Shown in pieces: positions 28,481-40,438 of a stretch of 64,000 bases of DNA. The DNA lies in contig NC_087070.1 in assembly GCF_963678635.1 (NCBI RefSeq), positions 2,919,157 through 2,983,156 on the forward strand. Reading direction: 5' to 3'. The stretch's first letter is position 1, and each line of letters begins with the position of its first letter. Position numbers and translations under genes: made by a program. The notes beneath the pieces are model-generated. The model did no database searches. It had not been told where the DNA came from and saw only the letters and a list, made by a program, of their open reading frames with translations. Origin of the DNA: Symsagittifera roscoffensis. Lineage: Eukaryota; Xenacoelomorpha; Acoela; Convolutidae.

Positions 28481-28906
28481 AAGAACCTTTATTAACCACA
28501 ATTGATTTGTATCGAGGAGCGAAGCCAATCACTCTCTACGTTATATGGCGAGTGGGGCGAATACATGATTGCCATAAACTTTTATTTACCTTTCTCTGAA
28601 AGTCAGAAGTTTCTATATCTTCAAATTGAGAACATACTGAAGACGGTTGATCTCCATGAAATGTTTTCTCTAGCTTTCTCTAAATCAGAAAATAAAATTA
28701 TAAGCGTGCGAGTTATTTTTGGGTAAATAAACTCTGGGTAACAATTTCGTATGTTGAGGTTGCCGCAAGGACAAATTAGACAACTTTGTGATTTGTGCGT
28801 TTTTCTTAAAGCTACGCGTCTCTTTTAATTCCCGTATGTTGCAACTTACAATTTTGAAGCCTCGCAGTTGCTTGGATTTCGATTCATTAGATGAAAATAC
28901 GCGACA
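28481..28906. other. Flank of the LTR element; no gene recognised
   Basis: A 74-codon frame at 28502-28726 is open but unrecognised. The stretch runs directly into the target duplication ATAC at 28907. Confidence 0.35.
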
Positions 28907-28910
28907 ATAC

Positions 28911-29320
28911 TGGAACCTGATCTAAACTACGTTTTATTATTGGATGAATTAGATATTTTACCACAAAAAACATATTTAATATTAACCAATCATAATCCAT
29001 CTAACTAAAAACCCACTTATTTGTAAGTGCTGAATTTATTTGTAATTTCAGCACCAGAGAGATTTGAATTTAACTTAGAAATTAGTTACCTCTCCAAGAG
29101 AACTTCAGCAGTCGCAATAAGCCAGTATACTCTAGATCTATTGAGCCTAGCAGAGACTAGTTAAACAACCTGAGACTAGATAGTATAAGAGTAAGATTAG
29201 GATCGGTATTAGACTAAGAAGTTGCACGAATCTATCCGGCCGAAAATAAGATAGCGTGACGAGCAGACGGTGTACCCTATCAGAAATTACTCTATGAGTT
29301 AACCTAAAGGACCTAACTCA
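28911..29320 (+). repeat. 5' LTR
   Basis: 410 bp, TGGAACCTGATC...GGACCTAACTCA. It differs from the 3' LTR at about 20 positions. A TATAAGA at 29184 could be a promoter element. The preceding four bases, ATAC, are the target duplication. Confidence 0.93.
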
Positions 29321-29322
29321 TC

Positions 29323-29340
29323 TGGTGCGACCACAAGTCT
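29323..29340 (+). other. Putative primer binding site
   Basis: Two bases after the 5' LTR comes TGGTGCGACCACAAGTC. TGG is the complement of a tRNA CCA tail, and this is the expected place. I could not match it to a specific tRNA. The following TCTCGAATAAGAC looks like the complement of a T-loop (TTCGA), which supports a tRNA origin. Confidence 0.6.
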
Positions 29341-29881
29341 CGAATAAGACCTTAATAGCTTAGAATTAACCAAATATCGATTAGAAAATAGACAAAACAT
29401 TTTCAAAATGTTACACGATAACAACTTAATTGAAATGTCTCTACGACTCAATAGATCAGAGCCGATATTCCGCACAATACGAGAACTACCCGGTATTGGA
29501 AAAAGACCTCGGACGAGAGACGACATACGACTACGTAGAAACTTACCATTTAGTTTCACGGTTGTATGGCAAAAGCCATCATGGTTGTATGGCGCTAAAA
29601 AAATTACTAATGTACAACAACGATTGATAAAAAGATCTCAAATCGTTTTCTCAACTTCTGCAGTATTATATAAAACATATTTGAAAAATACTTATTGAAA
29701 ATAAAAATAAAAATTAGTAGCATGACAATAAAAAGTTAGTAATTATAAATCATACTGTTGTTCCAGCTTCATCAGCTAAACATAACAGCAATCATAAGCT
29801 AACTAACATCATAAAAAACTAAAACTTTATATCAAATAAATTTAAACCATTTTAAACTTAAATTTATTTAATTTTAAACCA

Positions 29882-29963
29882 GATCATCAAGGCTTATCCT
29901 TGGATCTTAAAAAATTTTCTATCTCATTATTTTATTCTGATCATCAAGGCTTATCCTTGGATC
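29882..29963 (+). repeat. Duplicated stem-loop in the leader
   Basis: GATCATCAAGG-CTTAT-CCTTGGATC occurs at 29882-29906 and again at 29939-29963. Each can fold on itself (CAAGG/CCTTG plus GATC/GATC). Confidence 0.75.
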
Positions 29964-30474
29964 AAAAAGAACACTTTTGTTCTCCCCCGCTTATTAAGTG
30001 TCCACCGACCTCAAACGTCAATTCACTACCCAACCTTTTCAAAAGACCCAGGACTAATGGAAATTTTTAATAACACTAACCATTCAAATTAGGCTAAACA
30101 GTGAAGAACTTCGGTTATTCATCCTTCATTTGATCCCTCCTCTTACCAGACCCAGGATAGATCTTAGACTTAGTAAGTTTAAAATAGTATCTAACGAACT
30201 ACTTGCGTTCTAATTATACCTGAACCTTGTGGATCGACTTACTATTCTCCAACCCTTGAACACAATCACTACCCCTAAGTAAGATTAAGTAAGTTAACAC
30301 CTTAACTTAGACTAGCCACGAGAAAGTGAAAAATCAATCTCCGGAATCGATATACTTTTCTCTCCAACCCTGAACAAAAAGACCCAGGTTAGGTTAACCA
30401 AAAAATTGTAAGGACTAACAGTCTCGGAAAATAAAAATCACTAATAACTTCTAGCATCCCTCATCCTAAACCTT

Positions 30475-31459
30475 ATGCCATTCAAAAGTTTAGGAAATAA
30501 ACAAACAATTGTTTTACACAATTGTGAAATAGACAACCAAAAATACGATCTTGTAATAACCCCATATACACAAACAGTTGGATACATTCGAACAAAACGA
30601 CAAACAATAAAAAGAAAAATTATAAGCAAACAAAGACAAATAACCCGAAAAAGATTTTCAAAAAATAGAAACGCATTTTCCGAATCAGAAGCCAGCAGTT
30701 TAGACGAACTATACAAATTAAAGGAATCAATAAATAAAAATTGTCCCATTCATGACCAATTATATTTTTCCGATTCAGAAACAACTTCAAACTCATCAAA
30801 AAGAGGAAAAAGAAGAATGAAAAAGCAATATAAACACAAACCAGTACACCTATATAATTGGAATCAACCAATTAGACATATTGATAATTATATATTAACA
30901 GTCATCAAACGAAAAAATGAGCCACACTAAAAGTGACGAAAGTTCAGATGGAGAAGCAGTTTTTCCCTTTCTTATAGATTCACTCCATGATAGAGGACAA
31001 ACACGTTTTTGTAAATACTTACTCGTAAATTTGTTTGAAGCAGGAATCAGTCAATGCAAAGCAGAAATCCCGGATGTAAAAATCAAAAGACAAAATATAG
31101 AACATTATCTGAAAGAAATATGTAACCTAACACAACAATACGGAATCTACACCATAGAATTCAGCACACCACGAACAGCTCATAACAAATATATAATTCA
31201 AACAGACGATATTGATTTAGAATTTTTGAAAGTATTCATAGAATATATCAAAAGCATAGAATATCATAATTCACAAAGAGCAAACTCCATATTCACTAAC
31301 GAAGTTTTTGCAATAATATATAGTTATATATCTATATTAGAAAAAAACAGAAGTTCAAAGCACGTCACCAACCGAAACATTCAAACATACGAAAGTAAGA
31401 AACGAAATCACAATATTTTCAACATTTCTACATATAATCCGCGAAAATTTCACCAATAA
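30475..31459 (+). CDS. Gag-like N-terminal frames (two overlapping)
   Basis: Two frames overlap by 14 nt: 30475-30930 (151 codons) and 30917-31459 (180 codons). The first has a strongly basic middle (for example QTIKRKIISKQRQITRKRF) followed by a Ser/Glu stretch. The second starts inside the first, opens MSHTKSDESSDGEA and is an acidic then mixed helical-looking protein. I recognise no domain. By position, between leader and capsid-like region, they are probably the N-terminal part of the structural polyprotein, perhaps one frame now split, perhaps an accessory gene. Confidence 0.5.
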
Positions 31460-31487
31460 TGATGTTTCACAAAACACTAAACATGAT

Positions 31488-32634
31488 TTGCAAAAAATGT
31501 TAGCATGGTTTATAATAGATTATTTTACCCACAACCTAGATTTAATTTCACAAGAAAAAACAAATTTCAGACCCCAAAGTACAAATGACGACACTGTCAT
31601 TACAGAACAATCAGATTACCTTTGGGACCCTGAATGGTCTCATCCAGCTTTTATAAATATTCCACAAGATATCTCGAGTCAAGTGATAAGTACAATATCT
31701 TTTCACAGAGATTATGTAAAAGTAATAACATTAACGATTGACGCAACACCATTAAATTATAATACAATTTTACCTGATACACGAAATAACAGCTTAAATT
31801 CAACAGTCATACATAATGAAAATCTCAATGGAACCAGAAATCTTACACAGCAAGACATTCAAACACCATCACACTTCATAAATGAAGAAATCGTCCAAAC
31901 AACAGTAACAAATACACAACAAAGTATTTCACCAATACACCCAAATCTGACAACATCAAAAAGTCCAAATACATCACTATTACAGGTAACCTTACAGTCA
32001 ACCGTTGAACCTTCGGTTGCTCCAAAATACTCACATATGAACTATCAGACGTATAGACCAATGACAAAACCGTCAAAAACACGAAAAACGTTTACAAGAA
32101 ACACTTTTGCAGAACACAATTATAATTATGCACACGAACAAAAAACAAATCAACCCCCCCCCCCCCCCCCGAAAAAATACACAAAATTTAAATCATGTAT
32201 GTTCCCATTATTGGAATCTCCCAAATACATCGACCAATTCAGTAAATTTTTCAGATAATCCACACCCTCCACAGGGTTATAGTGAAAATTACCCATTTTT
32301 CCAGCAAAATAAAAATAAACAACAAGTACCATATAACAAAAACTATTTAACATCTGATGATGATGATTATCATCAACCAGATATTTTTGCACCATATACT
32401 AAAGAATATTGCACACAGAGACCGCGACGGTCTCAACCATCTCAAAATATGAAAATTTACCCACAAAATCCAACAGATATACAAAATCCACAACAAATGC
32501 ATAGACAAAACCCATTTAACACACAATCTTTTAAACCAATACAGCCACAAAACCCAATGACTATGTATTCTTACCAACCGACTCAAATGCAAAATGAAAT
32601 AAAGCTTCCATATTACCTTCACAACATGAAATAA
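31488..32634 (+). CDS. Gag-like Thr/Asn/Gln/Pro-rich linker, split at poly-C
   Basis: Frame 31488-32258 (256 codons) begins hydrophobic then becomes Thr/Ser/Asn-rich. It meets a 17-base C run (32154-32170), after which the continuation lies in another frame (32107-32634), Gln/Asn/Pro-rich with many IQNPQQ-like words. The C run encodes polyproline in either frame, so the split is most simply a length change in that run. No domain is recognised; it looks like a disordered linker. Confidence 0.5.
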
Positions 32635-32663
32635 CAAAAAATCAACTTTCAATTTTTTCACAA

Positions 32664-33321
32664 ATGCCAAATGCCGCAGAATCACTACAAATGACTTTGA
32701 ATCCATACCTCATGGGTGGATCGTCAATAACATCGATTAAACCATTAATGGTATTCACAGGAACAGAACTTGAATATTCTGTAGAGGATTATTTAAATGC
32801 AGTAACAGCAAATTTAATTTTAAATAAAGGACCCGAACCAATTAATACACCACTCCATCAAAATTGGATACATAGACGCACAGCGTTAATACAAACAACA
32901 CCAGATGGCGCAGCTCAAAAATGGTGTTCAGTATTACCCATAGAAATAAAATCAGATTGGAAAAAATTTACACAAGAAGTTTCAAAATGTTTGATTCTGA
33001 AAGAAACAAACATCAAAGAGGTTTATGCAACAAAATACGCAGATTACCAAAGAAACAATTAAGCAATTAGCAGTTCGAATCGAATCACTAGTTCGAAAAG
33101 CATATTCACTTAATACACATGACTACAAAAACACAAAAATGACAGAAATTTTAATGATGAACTTAACACCTCAAGTAAGGAAAATAGCAATAAAAAAGAG
33201 AGCATCTCATCCTTCCTCAATTCGTGAACCAGATTTAGATTTTAGAAAATTAGTAAATAAATTACAAAAAGCAGAATTCACAATGAAACTCGAAGAAACA
33301 AAAAATCTAAAACTACAATAA
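32664..33321 (+). pseudogene. Gag capsid-like region, frameshifted
   Basis: Frames 32664-33062 and 33025-33321 overlap and together resemble the capsid part of Ty3/gypsy Gag: VFTGTELEYSVEDYLNAV (compare F-G...V..W...), a central AAQKWCSVLP block and a C-terminal LAVRIESLVRKAYS / LTPQVRKIAI block. The frame change near 33030-33062 breaks it. The assignment rests on block order and position, not on a strict signature. Confidence 0.6.
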
Positions 33322-33459
33322 GTTAATCGAATTAAAACAAATACTACACATATAAATAATATACAAGAATCAGACACAGACCTGATTGAAAAAATTACAG
33401 AAATACTAAACATCTACGAACGAAATCCAAACTTTAAAAGCAAACCATCTTTCGAAAAA

Positions 33460-33930
33460 TTGTGTAATTACTGCCGACGATACGGACACAGTATCGCCGA
33501 ATGTAGACAAAAACAACAAGACAATCAGAATAAACCTCCAAAGCACAAAGAACCAAATAAATCATTCTATCAATACATGAAAAAAGATCAAAATCTACCA
33601 AACAAAAATATATATAGTAATATTAGTTCAGGAAAACCACTTCCAAGTAACTCAAATTACTCAAGAAATCAATCACCATATAACTCCAGTTATAGAGATA
33701 GATCGCCCGAACAAAGAGATTCACGAAATTTCTCACAAAATCGATATAGCCGATCCAATAGCCAAAATAACCAAAATAACTCTTCACGATCGAATTCAAA
33801 CACAACAGAATTTGTTTCTGCATCCAGTTCCCATTCAAACCCAAGGAAAAGACACTATTCCAATAATAGATCACGAAACTCATCATACAACAGAAATAAA
33901 AATTATTCACACAGTAGGAATAGAAGTTAA
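33460..33930 (+). CDS. Nucleocapsid-like, CCHC zinc knuckle
   Basis: CNYCRRYGHSIAEC has the exact spacing C-X2-C-X4-H-X4-C of a retroviral zinc knuckle, which binds RNA during packaging. It is followed by a long Asn/Ser/Arg/Tyr-rich low-complexity tail (SRSNSQNNQNNSSRSNS). A similar biased composition continues in other frames to about 34160, so the tail is frameshifted. Confidence 0.85.
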   Translation: MCNYCRRYGHSIAECRQKQQDNQNKPPKHKEPNKSFYQYMKKDQNLPNKNIYSNISSGKPLPSNSNYSRNQSPYNSSYRDRSPEQRDSRNFSQNRYSRSNSQNNQNNSSRSNSNTTEFVSASSSHSNPRKRHYSNNRSRNSSYNRNKNYSHSRNRS

Positions 33931-34166
33931 TCAAACAATCGAAATCAGAACTATTCAAACAATTGATCAAGGAATAACTCATATAATAGATCGAATTATC
34001 ACAAATCAAATCATAACTATCAAAACAGATCACGAAAAATTCACAAAATCGAAACTCAAGTTACAATAATCGATACAGAAATTATTCCCAGTCACCACAT
34101 AGGAATAATAACCGTTATCCCGATTCTAAACATCAATACAGAAGTAACACAAGTGCATTTGATCAA

Positions 34167-34925
34167 TTGCAAACAAATGAAGAAACAACTTCAGACCCCC
34201 CAGGTATTGATGACACAGGAAGTTATGAACTACAACTAAATCACATTAATTGTGGATCATCGGATACTGAAAGTGATACAGATAATACCATCTCTGTAAG
34301 TATGATAACAGTCAAAAACGACTATGAACCTATCATATACGAACAACTTTTCACTTCACATATATATGAAAATCAATTGAAACTTCTTCATAATTACTAC
34401 ATTGGACCCATTAATCATAATACACAAACTACACAAGATATAAACGAAATTAACACGGTAATTAAACCTGATAAAAAAGATGAAACACAATGCTCAAACA
34501 CAAAACATATTTATCAAAATATACAAAAAGAACAACCAAGAGAAAAAATTTGGACAATTCCATTTCTCTTAGAGAGTCCAAGAAGTAAAAAATTTCAACC
34601 ACCAGATCTTGAAATTGATTTTTTAATCGACTCAGGAGCAGAATCAAATATAATTAATATTCCCACATGGAATGAAATTAAAACACTACACCCAAATTTA
34701 ACACCTCTTGAAACATCTAGTAAATTGGCATTAGTAAGTATTAACATTAGTAAACAATGGAAAAATCCAACTATTCCTTGTTCCCACAAGAACAATGGAA
34801 CAAAACAACATTCTGAACAAGCCATTTAAACAAACATTTCATATTACTGATATTAAGCACAATATCATTGGCATACCATTTATTACTAAATATATACCAA
34901 CAATAAACATCTTAAAAAGAAAAAA
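34167..34925 (+). pseudogene. Retropepsin-like aspartic protease
   Basis: In the frame 34167-34829 an Asn/Thr-rich lead is followed by LEIDFLIDSGAESNIINIP, the D-[ST]-G-A active-site motif of retropepsins. The second conserved strand (KHNIIGIPFITKYIP, the I-I-G-x-x-F style) lies downstream at about 34855-34905 in another frame, so a frameshift sits between them. It would process Gag-Pol. Confidence 0.85.
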
Positions 34926-35615
34926 TTAATATCAAAGACAAATATACAAAAACAAAAAACACAGCCTTAACATTCTTCCGAAGATTAAACAAACAACCAC
35001 CATTTTTCTCAAACTTTTACTCCATTTATAATCAAAGACGGAAACACCTGAAACCACTATCAGGAAATATATATAATTTTTCAATAAAAGAAGTTCATCA
35101 GAATGACAAAAGTCAAAACAAACAACAGCTTTTCATGTCAGACTTCGAATTTAAACCTATTCACAAATTTTTCAAAATTAGAAACTCGTCCATAAAATAC
35201 TCAAAAAATACGAATTCCGATATTATTTCCTTACATGTGTATTACATTACACCATAACAAATAACATTACCCTTAGGACTTTTAGGATATTGCGAAACAA
35301 ATGCTACAATTTCACCTATAATTGAAGTAGCCTATCGAGTAAATAACATATTACAACTATTAGATATTTGTCAATCAACAATTCTTGACGAACAATTATC
35401 CATAAATTATATAATAAGTAGTGAAAAAAGAAACACAGATTATTTCACAAAAACACCATATTTTAAACCGACATTCAATGTAACAAATTACACAAAAGAA
35501 CAACAAAGATTTTTAACAGTGTTTAATTTTCAACACTCACAAATCACACAAGACGAATTTGACAAATTAGCAAAAAAAACTGTTATAATATTCGACAGTC
35601 TATGCAACATCAAAA

Positions 35616-36731
35616 TTTGACGTTGGAAAAATTAGTTCATCACTACACCTCCCATTAAAACCTGACGCCGTTTTCAAAAAACAAAGACCAAGTAAAGTAC
35701 CGATTCATTTACACGACAAGGTAAACAGATTACTTGATATCATAGAACAATACGAAATTATCTCACCAGTAAATAAAGAAGAACAACCAAAAAGAAACAC
35801 CTTCATTAACCCTGTTATCATTCTAGAAAAAGGTGAATCACTAAAAATAGTTTTAGACGCTAGATACCTCATTTCACTAATTGACGAATCAAAATGCAAT
35901 TGGCCTATATAACCCATACAAGTTATCTTAACAAAGATAAATGGTAAATATTTCACAACCGCAGATATGAATAGTGCTTATAATCAAATGCCACTACATG
36001 AACAATCACGACGTTTAACACAATTTGTAATTGGAAATCAACAATATGAATTTAATCGCTTTTTCTATGGAATATCCATAGGACCAGCAGCTTTTTCAGC
36101 TTTCATGAGTAAAATTTTTAGACCATTAAAACTCAAGAAAAATGCAATCAACTATTTAGACGATGTTTTTATGCAATGACAAACTAAAGACGAAATGTTT
36201 ACAGTTTTAGAGCAATATCATAAAGTACTTCAGAACGAAAATCTGAAAGCAGCCCCCGATAAATCACACTTCTTTTTAACACGCGTTAAATTTTTAGGAC
36301 ATAATATTGAACGAAACACTATCACTCCATTAAAATCACGCCTTGATGCAATCCAAAAACTTCAGCCACTTACAAATAAAAATAAAATCCAAGAATTCCT
36401 TGGAATGTTGAATTTCTTAAGTAAATATGTTTACAAAATGCAATTATACTTAAGACCTTTCTATAACATCCTCAGACAACAAAATAATTTTGAATGGACC
36501 ACTGAACATCAAACACGATTTGAAGATATTAAAAAGCTTTTGACAGAACAAATTTCAAACACAATTCCAGATCCAAATCAACCATTCTATGCAATGTGCG
36601 ATGCTTCAAATTTTGGCATCGGCGCAGCATTGCTACAATCACATAATGGAACAAATAAAATGAATCTTATATCAGCAAATTCGCGATTATTCACACAAGC
36701 AGAGCTACGACTCTCAACTCTAATGAGATAA
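35616..36731 (+). pseudogene. Ty3/gypsy-type reverse transcriptase with stops
   Basis: One frame is readable from 35616 to about 36820. Blocks in order: FINPVIILEKG, VLDARYLI, TTADMNSAYNQMPL, FNRFFYGISIGPAAFSAFM, the catalytic YLDDVF, then KFLGHNIERNTITP and the connection segment EFLGMLNFLSKYV. The YLDD aspartates are present. In-frame stops lie at 35910-35912 (TAA), 36177-36179 (TGA, six codons after YLDD) and 36729-36731 (TAA). The remaining protein is well conserved, so the stops are later nonsense mutations. Confidence 0.93.
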
Positions 36732-36965
36732 TGTACAGCTATAATTTATACACTTACAGAATATGAATTTCTGATACTTGGATCAAAACACCCAACAGTT
36801 CTATTTACAGATCACAAACCAATTATATTCTCTTTACACAAAAATCAAATCCTAATCATAGAGTTTATAGATTTCAATTAATTCTAATGAAATTCCTAAA
36901 CTTACATATAGTTTGGACAGCAGGAAAAAACTTTGCATTACCAGATACATTAAGTAGAAATACGC
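36560..36965 (+). pseudogene. RNase H domain
   Basis: FYAMCDASNFGIGAALLQ carries the first catalytic Asp in the Ty3/gypsy style, followed by ELRLSTL, TDHKPIIF and, after a frame change near 36825, the C-terminal W-T-A-G-K-N...LPDTLSR block. This removes RNA from the RNA/DNA hybrid. It is interrupted by the TAA at 36729 and by the frameshift. Confidence 0.88.
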
Positions 36966-37658
36966 CACCTGAATTACTTACACGAAAAACTACAGTTAAA
37001 ATACCACAAAATATTAAATTCTATCTCGCAAAAGATGAAACATCACCCCAACTAGAATGCAAATACGCAGTAAAAACTGACATTGATCAATCACAAATAA
37101 ATAATCTACAACATTTTCCACTCTACTTAGATTGCCAAAATAATCACTATGAAAATGATTTACTAGGAACATCAACTTTTAAACCAATTCCATACTCTGA
37201 ATGGCAAAAAAATAATACTCAACAAAAGAGAATAAAACAACACTCGCATAAAAAAGACCTTTTTCCGCTAATTGAAAAAGAAAATTTGACCGATAAAATA
37301 AATTTATCAGGACCACAAACAAATGATTCAAAAAAATACACAATAAATCAAGTTTTTGACCTCCATGACCCACTTGACACAATTCCCCTATCAAAACTAG
37401 AAATTGACAAAATTTTGCTCCCCCAACAGATAAAATTACACTTGAACTTTTAAAACAGTATCAAAATCTCCAGTAATTAGACAACTAAAATCATGGCACA
37501 AATACAAAACCAAGCCCGTAAAAGCTGATACCACAATTTTAGGAAACAAAACACTCCTCCGATATTTCAGAAAATATAATAACACAACAAATAATGAAAA
37601 TACAGATCTTTTAGAATATCAATTAAATGATTCTAAAGTTCCCTGTCTACCTTTAAGT
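36966..37658 (+). pseudogene. Linker between RNase H and integrase
   Basis: Open to 37453 in the RNase H C-terminal frame, then continues in the integrase frame. Asn/Gln/Lys-rich, with no catalytic motif visible. Confidence 0.55.
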
Positions 37659-38330
37659 ATGATACTAATAGCTTTTAACATCTCCCATACACAACATACA
37701 GAGGGACACTCCGGATCAGAAAAAACATACTCGAAATTTACACAAAATTTTTATTTCCCAAATGCACCAATTTGGATAAAAGTATTATGCAATGGTTGTA
37801 TAATATGTCAATTTAACAAACCGTATCCAAATCAAAAATAAATAGCACAGAAACAAGATTTTCAAGTACAAAGTTTATATTTTAACCATCGCATTTCATT
37901 CGACACAAAAGGACCAATCTCACCATCCTCTGAAGGAAACTCCTACATTATGGTCATTGTTGATGCATTCACACATTATGTAGCACTCAACCCAGTACCA
38001 CATTGTAATGCTTGTTATGCTTACACAACACTTTATGAACATTGGATAGCCAAATTCGGATTACCCGAAATCCTAGTTACAGACAACGGTATAGAATTTA
38101 TAAATAATGAAATCATCGCACTATGCCACTTATATAACATCAAACATAAACCACGTACATCTCATGCACCATGGACAAACGGTTTAGTCGAAGGTATGAA
38201 ACGTTCAGTACAAGAATGTCTTAGATGTATCATTAATGGAAATGATACACGATACACAGAATGGTCAGCAGATGTAAAATTATTTCCCTTATCATATAAT
38301 TCACAAATTACGACAACTTTAGGAATGTAA
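37659..38330 (+). pseudogene. Integrase (HHCC zinc finger and DDE core)
   Basis: The zinc-binding part has H...H in HTEGHSG and CNGCIICQ. The catalytic core shows ISFDTKGPI (first Asp), VTDNGIEF (second Asp) and WTNGLVEGMKRS (Glu), all DDE residues intact, followed by the LSYNSQITTTLG block. A TAA at 37839-37841 separates finger and core; another at 38328-38330 precedes PYDIVF, both in frame. It inserts the DNA copy; a 4-bp duplication at the ends of this element is compatible. Confidence 0.93.
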
Positions 38331-39072
38331 CCATATGATATTGTTTTTTAATCAAAAGCCACGAAAACCAATTATGTTTACAGCAAATGCACATAAAAAA
38401 TGCACAAGGTTATTGCCAACCAAATAAAGATTCAATTTGTTATAACCTACCTTTACACACACATGATGAAGATCATTTTCATCATCTACAAATTCTTAAA
38501 TTAGCCTCCGGCACACATACCAAATAAATATTAAATAGAGATAAAAAACACAATGAAATTAACCAAAATGTAACAAAGAAATTGTTACAAAGGCAAAACA
38601 TTAACAACCAAATTAATTCACGCTTTACGCCAGCCACAGATTTAAAAATTGGAACATTTGTTTTAATACCTAACTTTAATAGACAAAAAAGCATCTCTGA
38701 AAACATACAACCACTTCAAAAAATACCACCATACCAAATAATTGCCAAACCCAGTGACGTAACGTATAAACTCACAGATTCAACTAAAAAAGAAATTATT
38801 CATTTATTCTATTGCCCTATTACCCAAAAGAATACGCATTACGCGAATTAACTCAATTATACTCTTTTACAAGTTTAAAAGTTATTCAAAATCATACACA
38901 TACAGAAAAAGAAAGAAATGTACAGGACAACATTCATCATGAAAAACAAAATCAACAACAAATCACAACTCAAAACAATACAAAAACGCCAGACCCAGAA
39001 ATATCTAAAAAAGAAAGAAAAAACAGGAAAATGATAGAAAACATTTTACCACAAGAACAAGTAGAAAAATAA
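38331..39072 (+). pseudogene. Integrase C-terminal region and Gln-rich tail
   Basis: The frame 38582-38851 has an SH3-like end: LKIGTFVLIP...PPYQIIAKPSDVTYKL, typical of gypsy integrase C-termini. The overlapping frame 38812-39072 is Gln/Asn/Lys-rich. Stops and frame changes separate it from the core. No chromodomain is seen. Confidence 0.7.
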
Positions 39073-39951
39073 GAACACAGAGAATCATCACGACTTAGAA
39101 ATCAACCACGTAAAATTTACAAAAACATTCATCCCACAATCTAAAATATTAAGGAAAGTTGAATTTCAAAAACAACTTTGATTTTAAAAATTAATAATTT
39201 TTACACTTCTAAATCATTTTGAACTTTCATATTTTCGAGATAACATGCTGAAACATACGCAACAATTCTAGTTCAGATTCAGCCAATAGGATTCACTCAA
39301 ATCCGTCACCTTCTAAATCTCTAACAACAACCTTTTAGCCCATAGATATTAAACTCCAGGCATATCTATAACTATAACTTTACAACCTCCAGGTCAAAAA
39401 TAAGCAACCCGCTAAAATTTGACAATTAAAATAAATACCATTATAATATTACAACCCTACCCTATCTAATAATGCAAAGATCAACAATATTTTCCCAATT
39501 CAGACCTCAAAAACCCTCCAACCAAAAATGGCGAATTAGCCTAAATTCAAAAAGGACCATAATCATTTGGCCTAAAGTACAAATAGTTCAAAAATACCCC
39601 AGATCAACCAACAAATGATAAATAAGCAAAGAAGACCTCCAAAACACTATAAAATAAGCCCCCAACAATTTTTCACAAAACTCAACCCACTTGTCAAAAA
39701 ACCAATAAATAATCCAACCACACTTGAATCTCGCCCCAAACAACAAAAAATACTCGACGAACGAATCATTTCTTAAATGCTTTCCTCTCAAGCAGTCAAT
39801 ATCTTAAGAAATACAATCTTAAATCTTTTCATAAAACTTTTCATTCTACTCAAACTTTTGCTCATATTTTTCATTGATACTTTTGAAGCTTTAATAATCC
39901 TTTTAATAATTTTTTGCAATATTTTTTTAAATTTTCTACTCCCTATTTGAA
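39073..39951 (+). other. Spacer after pol; no gene recognised
   Basis: Continues the AC-rich strand bias of the element but is broken by stops in all frames. It could hold splice signals for the downstream genes; none is provable. Confidence 0.5.
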
Positions 39952-40206
39952 ATGTATCTCCAACTTTCCCAAATCATTGACCACATTCACAGGTACGATA
40001 GTTCAAACTCTATTGAAAAGATACGAACAATATTTAGTAGAACAGATATTTTTTTACTATTCGTAATTTTCATCACATTTGTATCCTCCCTAATCATGAC
40101 AATGAGCAAATGTGTAAAAAAGGCAAAAGTCACATTCGCCTTAGCATCAATACTTTTAATCCTTTTCATCGAAGAATATTACAAAAAACATAAATCTTCC
40201 TACTAG
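39952..40206 (+). CDS. Small membrane-protein frame inside the LTR element
   Basis: 84 codons starting MYLQLSQIIDHIH. Two hydrophobic stretches are visible, IFLLFVIFITFVSSLIM (about residues 36-52) and VTFALASILLILFIEE, separated by a basic KCVKKAK. This could be a two-pass membrane protein or chance. No family recognised. It lies between pol and the envelope-like gene. Confidence 0.35.
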   Translation: MYLQLSQIIDHIHRYDSSNSIEKIRTIFSRTDIFLLFVIFITFVSSLIMTMSKCVKKAKVTFALASILLILFIEEYYKKHKSSY

Positions 40207-40438
40207 AAAAAAATCACTTGGGCACATTTCCAAAATTGCTTACCAACACCACAACATCAGTCTTCACCGACATCCTCCCAAGAAAACCCAGTCATACCCA
40301 CAACTACTCAAACCCCCAAACATATACACGAATTTCTTTCCAAGATAACCCGTACACTTTGAAGAACGACACGCTTGCTTATCTGAGCCATTAGAACCAG
40401 TTCAGCGACAAGCACCCCTAAGTGAACCAACATATAAT

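Larger units (their letters stand above)
29321..30474 (+). other. Untranslated leader of the LTR element
   Basis: About 1.15 kb between LTR and first gag-like frame. It contains two copies of a 25-base stem-loop word (29882-29906 and 29939-29963) and a short open frame at 29408-29698 with no recognised motif. Leaders of this kind usually hold packaging and splice signals, but none can be proven here. Confidence 0.6.

Noticed and set aside
35910-36731. Alternative genetic code with reassigned stops
   Set aside because: The Rab gene ends in TGA and the Ig receptor frame in TAA at sensible places, and the retroelement also has frameshifts, so ordinary decay explains the stops.
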